From: Sceloporus undulatus
Lineage: Eukaryota > Chordata > Lepidosauria > Squamata > Phrynosomatidae
Direction: 5' to 3'
Length of the DNA: 64,000 bases
Assembly (NCBI RefSeq): GCF_019175285.1
Contig: NC_056525.1
Span: forward strand, 137,913,752 to 137,977,751
In this document: positions 22,769-34,922 of the stretch, in pieces
How the letters are laid out: each line of letters begins with the position of its first letter
How positions within the stretch are numbered: position 1 is the stretch's first letter
The notes under the pieces: model-generated
What the model was told of the DNA's origin: nothing
Database searches by the model: none
What the model saw: the letters and a program-made list of their open reading frames with translations, nothing else
Program-made: the position numbers and the translations under genes

Positions 22769-25700
22769 GTTCCTCCGCCCGCCGCTTCTTTCCTGGGCCC
22801 AAAGCCACTGAGAAGAGAAGACAGAAACCGTCCAGTCTGAAGCGCTTTAGCTTCCCGGGCTAACGGCTAAGGATGCTGGGAACTGTAGTCTTTTGGGACA
22901 TTGAGCCTCTCCTGTCATAGAGAGTTCGGGGCCACCCACATAAACTACCACTTGCCAGGATTCCCATCACCGAGCCGGGCAAGGGCATAATGGGAACACT
23001 TGCCCATAGAATCATTGGGGAAGACTTGCCCATCGGGATCATTGGGAATACTACCCATCGGGAATCCTTGGGGAATACTTGCCCATCGGGAATCATTGGG
23101 GAATACTTGCCCATAGGGGAATCATGGGGAAACCTGCCCATAGGGAATCCATTGGGGAATACTTACCCATAGGGAATCATTGGGAACACTTGCCCCATAG
23201 GAATCATTGGGAATGACTTGCCCCATAGGGAATCATTGGGGAATACTTGCCCATAGAGGACCATGGGAATACTTGCCCATAGGGATAATGGACACTTGCC
23301 CATACGGGGACTCCCATGGGAACATAACTTGCCATCAGGGAATCCTTGCCGGGAAACCCCCTTACCCCATAGGGAATCTGGGGAATCCTCCCCTTGCCCA
23401 TAGGGAATCATTGGGGCATACTTGCCCATAGGGAATCATTGGGGACACCCCTACCTGCCCATCGGGATCATTGGGAATACTACCCATAGGGAAAACATTG
23501 GGGAATACTACCCATAGGGAATCATGGAAACACTTCCCATAGGATCATTGGGGAATACTTGCCCATAGGGAATCATTGGGGAATACTTGCCCATAGGGAA
23601 TAATGGGAACACTTGCCCATAGAGGATCATGGGGATGGCTTGCCCTATGGGCAAGTAACCTCTGTGTTTCCCTATGGGCAAGTATTCCCCATGATTCTCA
23701 ATGGGCAAATATGGTTTCCCTATGGACTGTGCTTTGTTTTAGTACGTCCCAGTCCTGTCTGGTGAATATGCCGGAATGGCCTCATGCTATAAAAACCCAT
23801 TTGTCACATCTCTTGTCATGTGCCATCAAGTTGTTTTCCACTTACAGTGATCCTAATAACCTACCATGCGGTTTTCTTGGCAAGTTTCTTCAGAGGTTTA
23901 GCGTTGCCAAGGCTGAGAGAGTGTGACTTGCCCAAGGTCACTCTGGGTTTGCTAGGGCTGAGCAGGGATTCGAACCCTGGTCTCCAGAATCATAGCCCAG
24001 TGCTCAAACCACTACACCGCTGGTCTCCAAACTGTGCCCTTTAAGGGATTTTTGGACTTCAGCTCCCAGTACTATTTAAAAAACACAATAGAGTTAGCAA
24101 GATGCTTCCCAGAGGACTGCCTTGGACTGTGGCTCTGGAAGTCAGGGTTTGAGTCCCTGCTCAGCCGTGAAAACCTTGGGTAAGTCACACACTCTCAGCC
24201 CCAGGAAATCCCATGATAGGTTCACCTTACGGTCGCCATACATTGAAAACAACTTGAAGGCATTCCACAACAACAACAACAACAACACATGGATATTTGA
24301 GGATGAGGAACCTTCTCTTATACTCCTATACATATACATGTTTGCTTGCATAGTTGGGTTCTCTGGATGGATGCTCATAGATGTGTGGCTGCGACTTATC
24401 AGGCCCATAGCTGGGTTCACTGTGTATGTATTTTCTCTTGTTATTTTGTTGCTTCTCCAAGGTTGAGCCCCTAGCACCGAAAACAGATTAAAGGGTTGAA
24501 CCATGACTCAGAGGAAACCTTGTCAAAATTATATTAGCTTTAGTGAAGAGAAAGCAACATCTTCACATCCACAGCTAAACGCTTCCTCTGTGCAGCCCTC
24601 TCATCCCTTATATGAGTTGGGTACCATTTGACACAGAAAGGGCCCGCAGCATCTTTATCTTGATCCAAACCAGCTAACCACATCAAGGAAGAAACATTTT
24701 GGATCCCAATCTCATTTACAGACATATTCTATTGGTTTTGGAGGAAATGTTTTATTACAGCATTCCTAGAGAGAGAGGTGTGGGAGGAGATTTCTAGAAA
24801 TAGAATTGATCACTGAGACTACAGACTATGGGCAGTAAGTTGCTTTTCTAGTTCAGGAATAAAAACACCTTAAATTTCCATTACCACTGAAGCTTGCTGA
24901 GATGTAGATGATTTGACAGAGAGAAATTCAGGAAATCTAACCTCTTTAAAATGTCTTTTACAGTTGGTGGGGAGCAAATAAGTTCCATTGGACAAGGCAT
25001 TTGTGTGCTGCTGGGTATCTCTGTGGAAGACACTCAGAAAGAGCTTGAGCATATGTAAGTCATTAGAAAGCATTAAAGTTTACTTGATGTATTTTACTTA
25101 CTTGTTTCTTATACAAATGTTAATTTTTTACATTCGGTGACTGAATTGTCAAAATACCAAATCTTCAGAAACTATGAACCTGTGTTGATATCATACCATT
25201 TTACCGGTATGCCATCCTCAAACTATTACAGTATATACAATTTTTTTTTCTTTCCAGAACATACATATTCATGCCTTCTGATTTTCCACTTAGGGTTCGA
25301 AAGATTTTAAACTTGCGTGTGTTTGAAGATGAAAGTGGGAAGCATTGGTCTAAAAGTGTAATGGACAAGCAGTATGAAGTGCTGTGTGTGAGCCAGTTTA
25401 CTCTTCAGTGTATTCTGAAAGGAAACAAGCCAGACTATCACATGGCCATGCCTACAGATCAAGCAGAGTCGTTCTACAACAGCTTTCTAGAACACCTTCG
25501 CAAAACATACAAACCAGAGCTCATTAAAGGTAAGACAAATTATTGTTTGATGAATGAAAAAAAATGATCTAGATGTGCAATACAAACTCCTTGCCTTTGG
25601 GAACTGGAGCTTTTAACTTGTCTCCAATTAGTTTAAGGCAGAGGTACTGTACATCACTTTGGATCTCCCTGGTGTAACCATGGAGTTAGCGAGAGCTCCA

Positions 25701-28700
25701 CCATTTTTATAACTCAACTGCTAGCAGTAGAGGAAGATCATAGTTCTGGCAATGCTATTGGCAGTGTTGGCACTACAGTCTTAATCAGAATTGCTTTGAG
25801 GTAGAAGAGGTGAACACTTTTTACTTTACTATTTCCTGTTGATATTAGTTGCCAACTATTAGTGCAATCTCAGTAGTTGTGGGTGGGTGGTATGGGAAAT
25901 GTTTTCACCTTCACCACTCTCAGCAGTGGTTTCAGAAATGATGGGTCAGTTCTCTGCCCTGAGCCAAGTCTTGTCTATGGTGCTGTCCTCGTGCTACTTT
26001 GGAACAGTATGTGGACATGAACTCTCATCTGAAAGTAAGATTGGAGGGAAGGAAGCTTGCTCTATTTCCTTCAGGCTGGGCCCATGTGTTACCTGACGTT
26101 AATTCTTCTCTGTGAATCATAGTAGGGTAGTGCCCATTTCAGATTCACAGCCTGAAGTATTTGTTAAGAGGCCATTGTGGAATAGGCTAGGAGGGTAGAT
26201 TATCGCAAGTGAAAATAATAAGTTAACTTCCCTTTTGTAATCAATTAAAATTTTACAACATTCTCTGGCAATTGGCTGCTTATTCAGCCCTGCTTTAGAG
26301 AAGTAAATGTTCATATTAATTTGGTACTTAAGAATGGGAGCAAAGTTGAAAGCATCCTCACATCATTTTTCTCCAGGGGAAAACATCTGGAGAAGATATT
26401 GAGCAGACAGATAGCTGGGAGGAAGAGGGTTAAATAGCAATGCTGTTTGCCAATTCACTGCTCAACCTTGAAGCCATCCATGGCTGGTTTATTTTGTTTT
26501 TTAAGTGATAAGTCAGAGGAAAGAATAATAGAAATACATGAAGCATGTAATTTGGCTCTAACTAAAAATCTAGTTTTACGTGTATTCTAAGTTTGTAACT
26601 TTACGACCATAGTTGATCCAATAGAAGGGCATCATGTCAACTTTTGTGAGTGCTCTCCTATTTTATTAGTATCTGACATGTATCACACCATTCACTAATG
26701 TATACTGGAAATAATATGTTTGAATTATGCTGTCACGTTTAACCTAAAACATTCCTTATCATGCTTGAAAAGAAACAAAACAGTAGACAGGGGAATGTGG
26801 AAGACTCATGAGTGACATTGGAAAGATCTGCTTGATTTGGTTTAAATGCATTTCAGAAACCCTAGCTTCACATCAGCTGCTTTGCATTCAGTCCAATTTG
26901 GTGCATAGTACATATTCATGAGATAACAATAGCTGCAGAATGGGTGAAATGAAACCTTTTTACATAAACATGTTAAACACAAAACTTTTTTTGTAAGGCA
27001 AAATAATACTGTGTACGTGTGAGGTGTAGCGCTGAACCAAACCTTTCCTATTCTCTCCGAGCTGTATCATTCTTTTAAAAGCTGGTGCATATTATTTAAG
27101 AGCCAGTATGAGATAGTGGTCTGTATGGTGGATTAGGACCACAATTTGAATTCTTGCTTAGCCATAAATTTCATTGAGTGCCCTTGGGCAAATCACAGTC
27201 ACTCTGCCTGAGAGTAGGCAATGGCAAATGTCCTCTGAATAAATTTTGCCAAACAGACTCTAAGATCAGGTTGCTGCAAGTTGGAGTTGACTTGAAGGCC
27301 CACAACAATCAAAACAATAGAAACAAGAAGTTGTTCTGAGGAGCAGCAGGTGAAGGAGGAGGTCTCAGTTAATTTACTGTGATGCAAAGTCATGTGCATT
27401 TTCACTGTTACCATAATTTAAAAGTTCATATCATAGTCATACAGAAGGTTTTAAAAGAAAACCACATGCCAAAAATATATACAGTACAAATTACCTTGGC
27501 TTTGAACTGCAATATATATATTTTGTGAGCTTAACTGGAGGGAGACCCAAACTTGTTCTTGAGTAAGTGTCTTAAGTAAGTGTCTTCTTTTTCCCATTCC
27601 CACTCTTAACTTTTTAGATGGCAAATTTGGTGAATACATGCAGGTACATATCCAGAACGATGGACCTGTGACTATAGAATTGGAGTCTCCTGCAGCTCCC
27701 ATTGATCCTAAGCAGGTAGGTGGTGGTGGTGATTATTTTTATTATATTTATTTGTATCCCGCCCTTTCCCCAAAACTGGGACCAAAAGCGTCTCACAGTA
27801 ATAAAAAAACAGTACAGTTAAAAGCATATAGAAGTGATACATTAAAATAGAATTAAATTATTACAGTATTAAAATAGATTGTTCATTAAAAGAATAAAAT
27901 ACAGTCAAAAAAGATAAAAGTGTTTAAATATATGGTGTATGGTCCATTAAGGAAAGGTAAGTGGGAAGGAAGAGGAGTGGGCATGCACTCAGTCCTCCTC
28001 TTCCTGGACCTCTCTCTGCCCCCAGTTGTTCTTCCGGAGACAGCTGAAGGCCAGGAAAAGGCTGGAAGGAGGAGCCAGAGATGCATGTCTTTGGCTCCTT
28101 CTCCACAGCACCTTTGTCTGGCATCCAGCTATCTCAGAGAGACAGCTGGAGGCTGGGAAATGGCAGGAGGAGGAGGAGGAAGAATGGGCATGCCTGTTCC
28201 TCCTTCTCCCTGGCCTGTGCCAGGAGAAATAGCATCAAATGCCTGTTATGCTGGCTCTATCATGAGTCAAAGGGAGTCACTTTGCTCAGACAGTAGCTGA
28301 GTAGAGCAAGTGGCAGCCTCCTAGACCTGCTCAGATTCTGTTACACCAATGAATGAATTTATTACAGCATGCAGCCAGCATAAAATAATAAAATGGTTAC
28401 AAAAATTACCTTACATCCAGTTAGAAACATTTATATTCCAGCATATCATATAAACATTATATTCAAACATATCATATAAATGCATGAGTACATACACATG
28501 TTAAGGATAAAACTTTGAGTCGTGTTCCTGGAAGGATTTAGGAATACACTAAATATATGGCTTTAACAAAAATAATTGATTATCTACTGTCAAAATAACT
28601 GCAAGGAGGTTATATGATAGTTGCCCTTCTAAATTTGGCGAATAACATTACACCACCATCTTGTCCAAAAGAGCATACTAGAAACAGATCACTAAGGAAA

Positions 28701-31700
28701 GTGATGAAGCTGAGGCAGTAGCTCTGAGGAAATAGACAGCATGTATGCAAGCAAGACAAAAAATTCCTGCATGGCAGGGGGTTGGACTGGATGGCCCTTG
28801 CGGTCTCTTCCAACTCTGCGATTCTATGATTCTGTGACATTGGACATGTAGTATCGTTTTCAATCTTGGTCAGCAAAGGGGTTGGGGCTAGGCTATTTGT
28901 ATAGCAGAGGTGGTTGCTTACCAAAATACAGTTGGAAGCAAACAACCACAGCTTATTAAGCTTGACCCAGTTTAAGTGAACAATGCAACAGATGAAAACC
29001 CCTTAGTAACATGCAGGAGAAATACCACCTGCTGGTTCACCTCTGGTAGCAAATATCGTGGACCAAAACTAGAGGGAGACAACTGCCAGTGGTTGGGGGA
29101 TCATATTTTCCCTCAAGGGACCTTAAGAGTACTAAATGCCCCAATTTTTACTTAACTCAAAATTTGGAAATGTCAAAAGATGCCCCTCAGTGGCAAACGG
29201 TATCTACAAAGTCTGCACTTAGTTGTTTTGCTGTATTCTGGGAACGTTTAGCACTGGCTCCCTGCCTAAATGAATATTTTTTTCCAAACAGAAAAGCAAG
29301 TAATTTTCTGTTTGGAAGAAGCCTTGTCCAGATCTCAAAAGGTGAAGGGGTGTACAAAGGTTCTTCAATGTAGTAAAATGACCAGCAAGACCCTGAGAGA
29401 CTGCCTCTCAGGGGTGCTGTTAGCCATTTGGAGGCTGAAATTTTTACCCCAAAATGGTAAGGGAAGGAACTCTTGGGAGGTTCCATATCATGCTGTACCT
29501 TCTTCACCACTATTCTAAACTTTGCTTTGGAAAATTAAGAATATTCCCTGGGTTTATGCACTCCCTCTTTTACCTTTTCCTCTGTTAGATGCCAGCTGTT
29601 TGCTTCACTTCTTGTTTAATGTTCCACATGGTGAGATGTGTCATTCAGGTCAGGCATACTACATTTATCACTCCAAACTAATTTCTAGTTTGGAGGCTTT
29701 TTCTAGTTATAGTAAATCATAGTTTTCAAAATACATACATCTTGCCAAACCTTGGTTTGTACTAACCACAGCTTAGAACTAAAGTCATGGCTTGAGACTA
29801 AGCTGCTTATCTGTTTTCATTTTATGCCACTCCAGGCATTAGGTGCAAAGCCTTTACATGCAGAATGAAAACTACGACTATAGATATTTTGACTATAATA
29901 ACCATTCTCTCCTTCCTGTACCCCAAAATGGTGCAAAAGCACTCCATGTCTTGCAGCAAAGAAATTAGCTGTATTGGTTTGCAGTGGGGGAGAGGGGCAG
30001 TCTACCTTTAAATCACCATTAACAAGCATTTTGCTGTCACTGAACATTCTTGTCCAGTTTATATTCTTTGTGACAGGACCTACCTTAGTGACTGTTGGTG
30101 TGGGAATCATGTACATAAATGACAGAGCCATTCCCTATGACATTGTTAAAAATTTAATAAGTCTCTTTAAATATTCTTTTTCAAATCTCACCATGCTGTC
30201 TTACTTCAAAGCGGTTCTTATAGTCACTTTCCCCATGCCTTGGAAACATGCATTTTGCTTTTTCCTGAAATACACACCAGTTCAAAAAGAAAGGGTAAAT
30301 ATATTAGGTTCTTACTGAAGGAGTGTGAACTGAAGCCACCACAAAATTGTTATCAAGACTGAATTTAGAGGGCTAACATTGGTAGGAGGGTTAGCTGTTC
30401 CAGAAGGACTGCATGTACTATAAATGTACTATACTCTGTTAATAGTCCTACTAGAAACAGAATATTAATTTTAATTTTTAATGTCCATTCTGTAATGTTA
30501 GTCTTATATGGGTCCCATTTGTTCTTATTGTCCATAAGGAAATCAGTTGTGCTATTTTAGATCCACATTTTGGATATGGACATTCTAATGTGAAGAAGCA
30601 GTGGGAATCGCAGAACTGCTAAAAAACAGTTGCCTTTGAAACACTGCAAATTTTTGCATAGCTAAATGTGCAGCAGAAGCAATGTTTTAATTATGTGTGC
30701 ATTGCTAATTGCTTGTATTTTGAGGTGGGATTTACATTACTGATTACAGGAGGATGCTGATTAAAGTAAACCATTTAAGTGAGCATCAATCACTTTTCCT
30801 TTCTTGACATGGCAGGAGTATTTAGGAATGTCAGCTGCCTATCACACAAATTGAGATGGCTTTATATGGGGGCATTTTCAAACATCCAAGTGCAAGGTAG
30901 ATTCAGAAAAGAAAGAGGTTTCTGATTTTCTTAGCTCCCTGTATTTGTTACCTGGCACCTTTCAGACTCCCTTCAGGCTTCAGATCCTTACTTCTGATGA
31001 TTCATAGTTTTGATATTGCTATATATGCTGGCTCCTGGAGTGTGATGGTCATTTTTGCTTTTTTCATGTTCTTCTGATTAAAGCTGTACAACCTTTGCAA
31101 CATATGTGCACAGATAGACACATTCACACTGCACTGCCCAGTGAAACTAGGGATTATTACTGAGGTGTGTTTGCATGGATTTGAAGTTCCCTCTCACCCC
31201 TTCCCTGTGATCTTTGCTCAGATTGCTGCTTTCCTGCCACTAGCAGATGCAAAAAAATCTCAGATGCTAGGGCATTTTCCTCACTTGTGGCCCTGCAGCC
31301 CAACTTATCAGATGGATTTCAGGAGAAATTAGGTAGATACTTCCATTTTAGCAAGCCTTGCAATGTGTGGTCAAGCGGTTCAGGTTGTGGATCTTTCCTC
31401 TAGGGTTTACGTGTTTGTTTCCCTCTTAATTCTGTGTGATATTTTTGTTCACAGTATAATTAAGATGGTATAGTACCCAACCTGTTGTATTGAACATCTG
31501 TTAAGTAGTTTAGTGACTAAAATCAGCCTAGGTCCTTAAATACAACATAGGCAGGTTATAGACCGCCGCTTTGAGGCCGTCTGCCGCCGCCGCCGTTTGC
31601 TCCGTAAGGGAGCCATCGCAGCCACACCGCGCGGCTCCCTTACGGAGCAAAAAAGAAGCTCCAAAATGGAGCTTCTTTCTGCGGCGCCTCTGTGACGTCG

Positions 31701-34239
31701 AGAGGCGCCAGGGGCGCATTCGCGACATCACAGGTGCCATGACACATTCGGACGCACAGCGTCCGATACGTAAAGATGGCGCCGGCCGTGTGGAACGGCC
31801 GGCGCCACAGAGTCCGTATTAGACCCAGGGACGTCTAGAAGAGAGACCCCTTTTTTAAAATGGGACGTCCTGTGGACGTCCCAAGTGCCGGTTTGTAACC
31901 GGCCATAGTTTTTGCATTGCCTCTACTAAAGTTTTTCACAGTGATTTACACCTGGGCCTTATTCACTGTTTTGCAGCTGGAGAGAGAAGGAAAGCATTCC
32001 TGTTGCTTTACATTGTTTTCAATGCAAATGCCACTTGTTCTTCTGTAACTTTCACCTGGTGTTGCAGCATTTGATGGTAAAAGGAAGTCATTTGAAAAAT
32101 TAAGAGGGGATGCTATGTAACACTCATTGAAAAGGTTGAATATAAAGTTTTTTGTTGTTGTTAACTACCCTCGACTCTGGTGACCATGTGGATGAGACCC
32201 CCCTCCCCCCAAGATCCCTGTCTTCTACTGCTCTCCTCAGGTCCTGCAAATTTATGCTTGTGATATCCAGGGATGCAGCTAGGATTTTAGGAGGGGGGGG
32301 GGGGCCCAGCCAAAGTGCCCCCATTATAATGGGGTTTGGGTGGGGGGGCGCACCAGCACACCCCTTTTTTTTTTTTAAGGGAGGGGGGGGGGGCCCGGCC
32401 CCCCAAAACCCCCCCCCCCCCCCGGCTACGTCCCTGTGACATCCCTGATTCTATCCACCTGGTCTGCAGTCTTCCTTTCTTTACGCTGCCCTCTACTTTC
32501 CCTAGCATTTTTGTCTTTTCCAATGATTCATGCCTTCTCATGATGAGGCCAAAGTACAACAGCTTCATTTTAGTCATCCAGCTTCCAGGGAGAGATCACG
32601 CTTGATCTGTTCATGTAATTTACTTAAAACCTTTGCTCTTAATATTTTGACTAAGAAGATAAAATACCATTGCCCCTCCGTTTTCACGGACTTCAAATCT
32701 GTGTCCCTCACCCGTTTGCGGGCAACAAACGGACGGGGACAAAATGGGGTGCACACCGCTATTCAATCCAATGGGGTGATTTTCTGTTTTTGTTAGGGGG
32801 TCCAGAACTGTTAAACAATATTTTGGACCTAAAGCAGGGGTAGGAAGAAAAACCTAGTTATTTTGTTTGTTCATTTGTTTAAACTGGGCTTTTTCTTGTT
32901 GTTTTAGTTTAAACTTCTTTTTTGCTTTATAGTTTTAATTAAAAAATTAAATTCTGCTTATTATATTAATACAGTACTGTGAAACATTATTGTACCTATA
33001 TTGTACCCTATTACAAAGCTTGATCAACCATGTTTTAATGCTTTCTAGCATTGACAATGCAGAGTTGTTAGGCTTTGATATGATGTAACATCTTTCACTA
33101 AAACACTAATCTTTACTGCTTGTTATTCTTATTAAATCTAAATATATGTAGACTATGCACAATCAAACATACAAAGTACTCTCAGAGTTGTTATGGTTGA
33201 ACTTAAATTAACTGAAGGATTTGTTTCTGAATGGCATTTCTTGCACTATGATAAAGTGATTAAAAATAAGCAACTGACCCTGAATACTGTTGTAACAATG
33301 AACAACTGCCAATAAACTGTTCAAGTTAAAATGTGTACATTGAAACAACCATTGTTGTTCCAGTAAGAGGGTTGGAAAATAGTAATAATATTTCCCAGGT
33401 CCAAAACTCACTGCAGAAATAATCCAGTTTGAGACCACTTTAACTGCCCTGGCTCAATGTTAGGGAATTCTGGGAACTGCAGTTAAAATGTCATTTGGTT
33501 TAAACTAACCTTCTTTAAACCAGACAACCCTGACCTAAAGAATGTGATAGTGTTAATATTTAGACTGTCATACAAATCTGTATCTCCTTTACTATTACCT
33601 ACTGCAGTGTTTAAACACAGTCCATCTAAGCTTTGTATTCTTCAGTCCCACCTATTGCAATAGCACCATTAAGCATAGGCTTAAATTATTTCCAGTGCAT
33701 CCAATAGGGCTTAAAAGTGCTTAACCTCTTGCTCATATTACCATTACTATGCCTTCATATTATTATTACAGTACTATTACAGTACTGTTTTTTTTGCCTA
33801 ATGCTGCAGGCAATCCTAAAACATTTTCCTTAAAATGAGCATAAAACTGTCTGTAATTTACTATAATACAATGCCAAATTTGGTAGCTGCATATGATTCT
33901 TAGCACAAAATTTGTACACAAGCTTCCTAAGAAGCATAGACATTATCAATATAATAGCCAGTGAGCTTTATAATGGCTTGATGTTTTATGTAGTGCCCGA
34001 AATACCATCAGTGTTGCTATGTTGTCTCTGTCTATTGTGTATATTTATGGAACTCTCCTTGTTTTTCTTCTTCTTTGCAACAGTTGGCAAAACTTGAGAA
34101 ACAGCAACAAAGGAAAGAGAAGACCAGGATGAAGGTGCCATCAGAATCCAGCAGAGAAAGGAATGTTCCTAGAAGTAAAAATGACCCCAGTGCAAGTAGT
34201 GGAGCTGAGGGAGATGTCTCTTCAGAAAGGGAACCTTAG
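22725..34239 (+). CDS. DTD1: DTD1, D-aminoacyl-tRNA deacylase 1 (5 exons, one-base insertion in exon 1)
   Basis: Cytosolic homodimeric enzyme that removes D-amino acids (and mischarged glycine) from tRNA; also described as the DNA-unwinding-element binding protein DUE-B. Exons: 22725-22768, 24964-25054, 25294-25529, 27618-27715, 34084-34239. If one extra C in exon 1 (22748-22749) is ignored, the 624-bp CDS encodes 207 aa (human 209). The two family signatures are present: SQFTL (about residues 78-82) and the Gly-cisPro loop NDGPVT (about 137-142). The charged metazoan tail (LEKQQQRKEKTR to SSGAEGDVSSEREP) is conserved. The extra base is probably a sequencing error, because every other exon, splice site and phase is intact. 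The gene spans 11.5 kb, far shorter than in human. Confidence 0.95.
22975..23735. repeat. DTD1: 27-28 bp minisatellite in DTD1 intron 1
   Basis: Roughly 25 units of the type ggggaatacttgcccatagg plus gaatcatt, starting about 210 bp after exon 1. Unit lengths vary by a few bases. Past about 23640 the orientation flips (tgggcaagtattccccatga), so the right end can pair with the body. The cccatagggaa core is itself near-palindromic. Confidence 0.9.
23815..24025 (-). repeat. MIR-like SINE
   Basis: The reverse complement runs from ggtgtagtggtttgagcact through ggttcgaatccctgctcagc, gaccttgggcaagtcacact and a ccataagt-like tail. It is one of the best-kept copies, with a clear B box. Confidence 0.8.
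24115..24290 (+). repeat. MIR-like SINE with CAA tail
   Basis: ggtttgagtccctgctcagc, cttgggtaagtcacacactc, caccttacggtcgccataca, ttgaaaacaacttgaaggca, then CAACAACAA repeats. Confidence 0.8.
24964..25054 (+). CDS. DTD1: DTD1 exon 2
   Basis: 91 bp encoding VGGEQISSIGQGICVLLGIS then VEDTQKELEH. It begins with TT (completing Val) and ends with AT (completed to Met by exon 3). The acceptor is cttttacag and the donor is cat at|gtaagt. Confidence 0.95.
25294..25529 (+). CDS. DTD1: DTD1 exon 3 (SQFTL active-site motif)
   Basis: 236 bp encoding VRKILNLRVFEDESGKHWSK, SVMDKQYEVLCVSQFTLQCI, LKGNKPDYHMAMPTDQAESF and YNSFLEHLRKTYKPELIK, with a split Asp codon at the end. The acceptor is ttccacttag and the donor is aaag|gtaaga. 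SQFTL lines the deacylase pocket in this family. The ATG at 25271 is intronic. Confidence 0.97.
25530..27095. other. DTD1: DTD1 intron 3, no recognised feature
   Basis: Unique-looking A/T-rich intron. Frames at 25887-26096 and 26117-26314 are not protein-like. Confidence 0.4.
27096..27320 (+). repeat. MIR-like SINE (old copy)
   Basis: agccagtatgagatagtggt, tgcccttgggcaaatcacag, aggcaatggcaaatgtcctc and gttggagttgacttgaaggc are recognisable but diverged. Confidence 0.7.
27618..27715 (+). CDS. DTD1: DTD1 exon 4 (Gly-cisPro motif)
   Basis: 98 bp encoding DGKFGEYMQVHIQNDGPVTI then ELESPAAPIDPKQ. NDGPVT is the cross-subunit Gly-cisPro loop that excludes L-amino acids. The acceptor is aactttttag and the donor is cag|gtaggt. 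An L2 LINE 3' end begins within 20 bp of the donor. Confidence 0.96.
27728..27815 (-). mobile_element. L2-type LINE 3' end
   Basis: tatttatttgtatcccgccc, tttccccaaaactgggacca: reverse-oriented L2 tail starting 12 bp after the DTD1 exon 4 donor. Confidence 0.6.
28345..28520. repeat. Unclassified A/T-rich repeat
   Basis: tgaatgaatttattacagca, tgcagccagcataaaataat: matches a short block inside the BovB stretch near 45330. Contains a tandem-like catatcatataaac pair. Confidence 0.35.
28768..28836 (+). mobile_element. CR1 LINE 3' terminus
   Basis: tcctgcatggcagggggttg, gactggatggcccttgcggt, then ctctgcgattctatgattct. The ATTCTATGAT-type end is diagnostic of CR1. Confidence 0.85.
28840..31545. other. 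DTD1: DTD1 intron 4, unique part
   Basis: No gene or clear repeat recognised. Several 80-114 codon frames (for example 29974-30318) are hydrophobic A/T-driven runs without family features. Confidence 0.4.
31553..31900. mobile_element. GC-rich multi-hairpin MITE in DTD1 intron 4
   Basis: Terminal repeats are ggttatagaccgccgctt and, inverted, ggttacaaaccggcactt. Inside lie at least five perfect or near-perfect hairpins: gctccgtaagggagcc / ggctcccttacggagc, aagaagctcc / ggagcttctt, ggcgcctct / agaggcgcc, gcgccggccgt / acggccggcgc, gggacgtc / gacgtccc. It is far more GC- and CpG-rich than its surroundings. No coding capacity. Confidence 0.75.
32150..32640 (-). mobile_element. BovB-type LINE 3' part, split by a hAT-like MITE
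   Basis: The minus strand carries BovB ORF2 end sequence. On the plus strand cttctcatgatgaggccaaa, gtacaacagcttcattttag and ttccagggagagatcacgct match the usual reversed BovB text. Interrupted at 32268-32436. Confidence 0.65.
32268..32436. mobile_element. hAT-like MITE with long G/C runs
   Basis: The left end cagggatgcagctagg and inverted right end cagggacgtagccgg are terminal repeats. gtgatatc / gtgacatc flanks fit an 8-bp target duplication. The interior has a 14-G run, a T12 run and a 15-C run that are probably length-unstable in reads. The arms form a G-rich/C-rich hairpin. Confidence 0.7.
32645..32810. repeat. MITE-like repeat (CCCCTCCGTTTTC)
   Basis: tgcccctccgttttcacgga, acgtt-free core with cacccgtttgcgggcaacaa and acggacggggacaaaatggg: GC-rich, repeat-like, opening like TA-flanked pogo relatives. 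Not firmly assigned. Confidence 0.35.
33405..33530. mobile_element. MITE fragment (CTGCAGAAATAATCCAG family)
   Basis: actgcagaaataatccagtt, gagaccactttaactgccct, ggctcaatgttagggaattc, tgggaactgcag. Same family as 22172-22370. Confidence 0.6.
34084..34239 (+). CDS. DTD1: DTD1 exon 5, charged C-terminal tail
   Basis: 156 bp encoding LAKLEKQQQRKEKTRMKVPS, ESSRERNVPRSKNDPSASSG, AEGDVSSEREP, then TAG at 34237-34239. This lysine-rich then acidic extension is the vertebrate-specific tail, absent from bacterial Dtd. The acceptor is tttgcaacag. An ATTAAA near 34361 may serve as the polyA signal. Confidence 0.95.
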   Translation: MAKLEKQQQRKEKTRMKVPSESSRERNVPRSKNDPSASSGAEGDVSSEREP

Positions 34240-34429
34240 CTAATGAAAAGCCAGTTCAGGTATGAACTCTACTTTCCAGCCCATAATTAGGACCCAATCT
34301 TGTCATGCTTTAATACAGGGTGAAATGAGATTTGTAGTGCCTTGTGTGCTTTACCTGTCATTAAAATGTATATCCACACACTGATTGACTCTTGTCTAAA
34401 CCAGGGAGGGCAAGAGGTGAATTAGACCC

Positions 34430-34830
34430 CATTCATACTATGAAAATAATCCGGGATAAATCCAGGTTGAATCCTTGTTCTTCACACATGTTCCGAATGC
34501 ATTCTTTACACTTTTTTGGAAGGGGGAGGGGGCTAACAACAAATCACTTAGTCCAGGATATTTGATACTGTTGTATTTTTGCCCAACTTTTCCTGAAGGA
34601 TCTGCATTGTTGGCAATGTGAATAAGGTTTTGAATCGATTCAGATTGCTCTGTATATCCCTTTGAAGGAAGGCAGCTCCATTTTAACCCGAAAAGGTGGC
34701 ATGTGTGAATACGCAAGGATTAAAATGACTCAAAGAGATTTGCAAACACAAAACAAACTGGGAACAACAAACCCGATATGCATCAGTGCAGTGATCCACA
34801 TCCTCAAATGAGTGTGAACGCCCCCTTAGT
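34430..34830. mobile_element. MITE with CCCATTCATACT termini
   Basis: The left end accccattcatactatgaaa and the inverted right end gggggcgttcacactcattt pair over about 20 bp with mismatches. Length is about 400 bp, with no coding capacity. Confidence 0.5.
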
Positions 34831-34922
34831 GTATTAAGTGAATCATTTAGAGCTAGGCCACTGCTGAGATGAGTGATAGTCTTGCTCTTACCCTGTAATT
34901 GCTAATCTAGCAATTTACTCAG

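Noticed and set aside
30000-30320. Hydrophobic 114-codon frame in DTD1 intron 4
   Set aside because: A/T-driven hydrophobicity without start context, splice sites or known motif.
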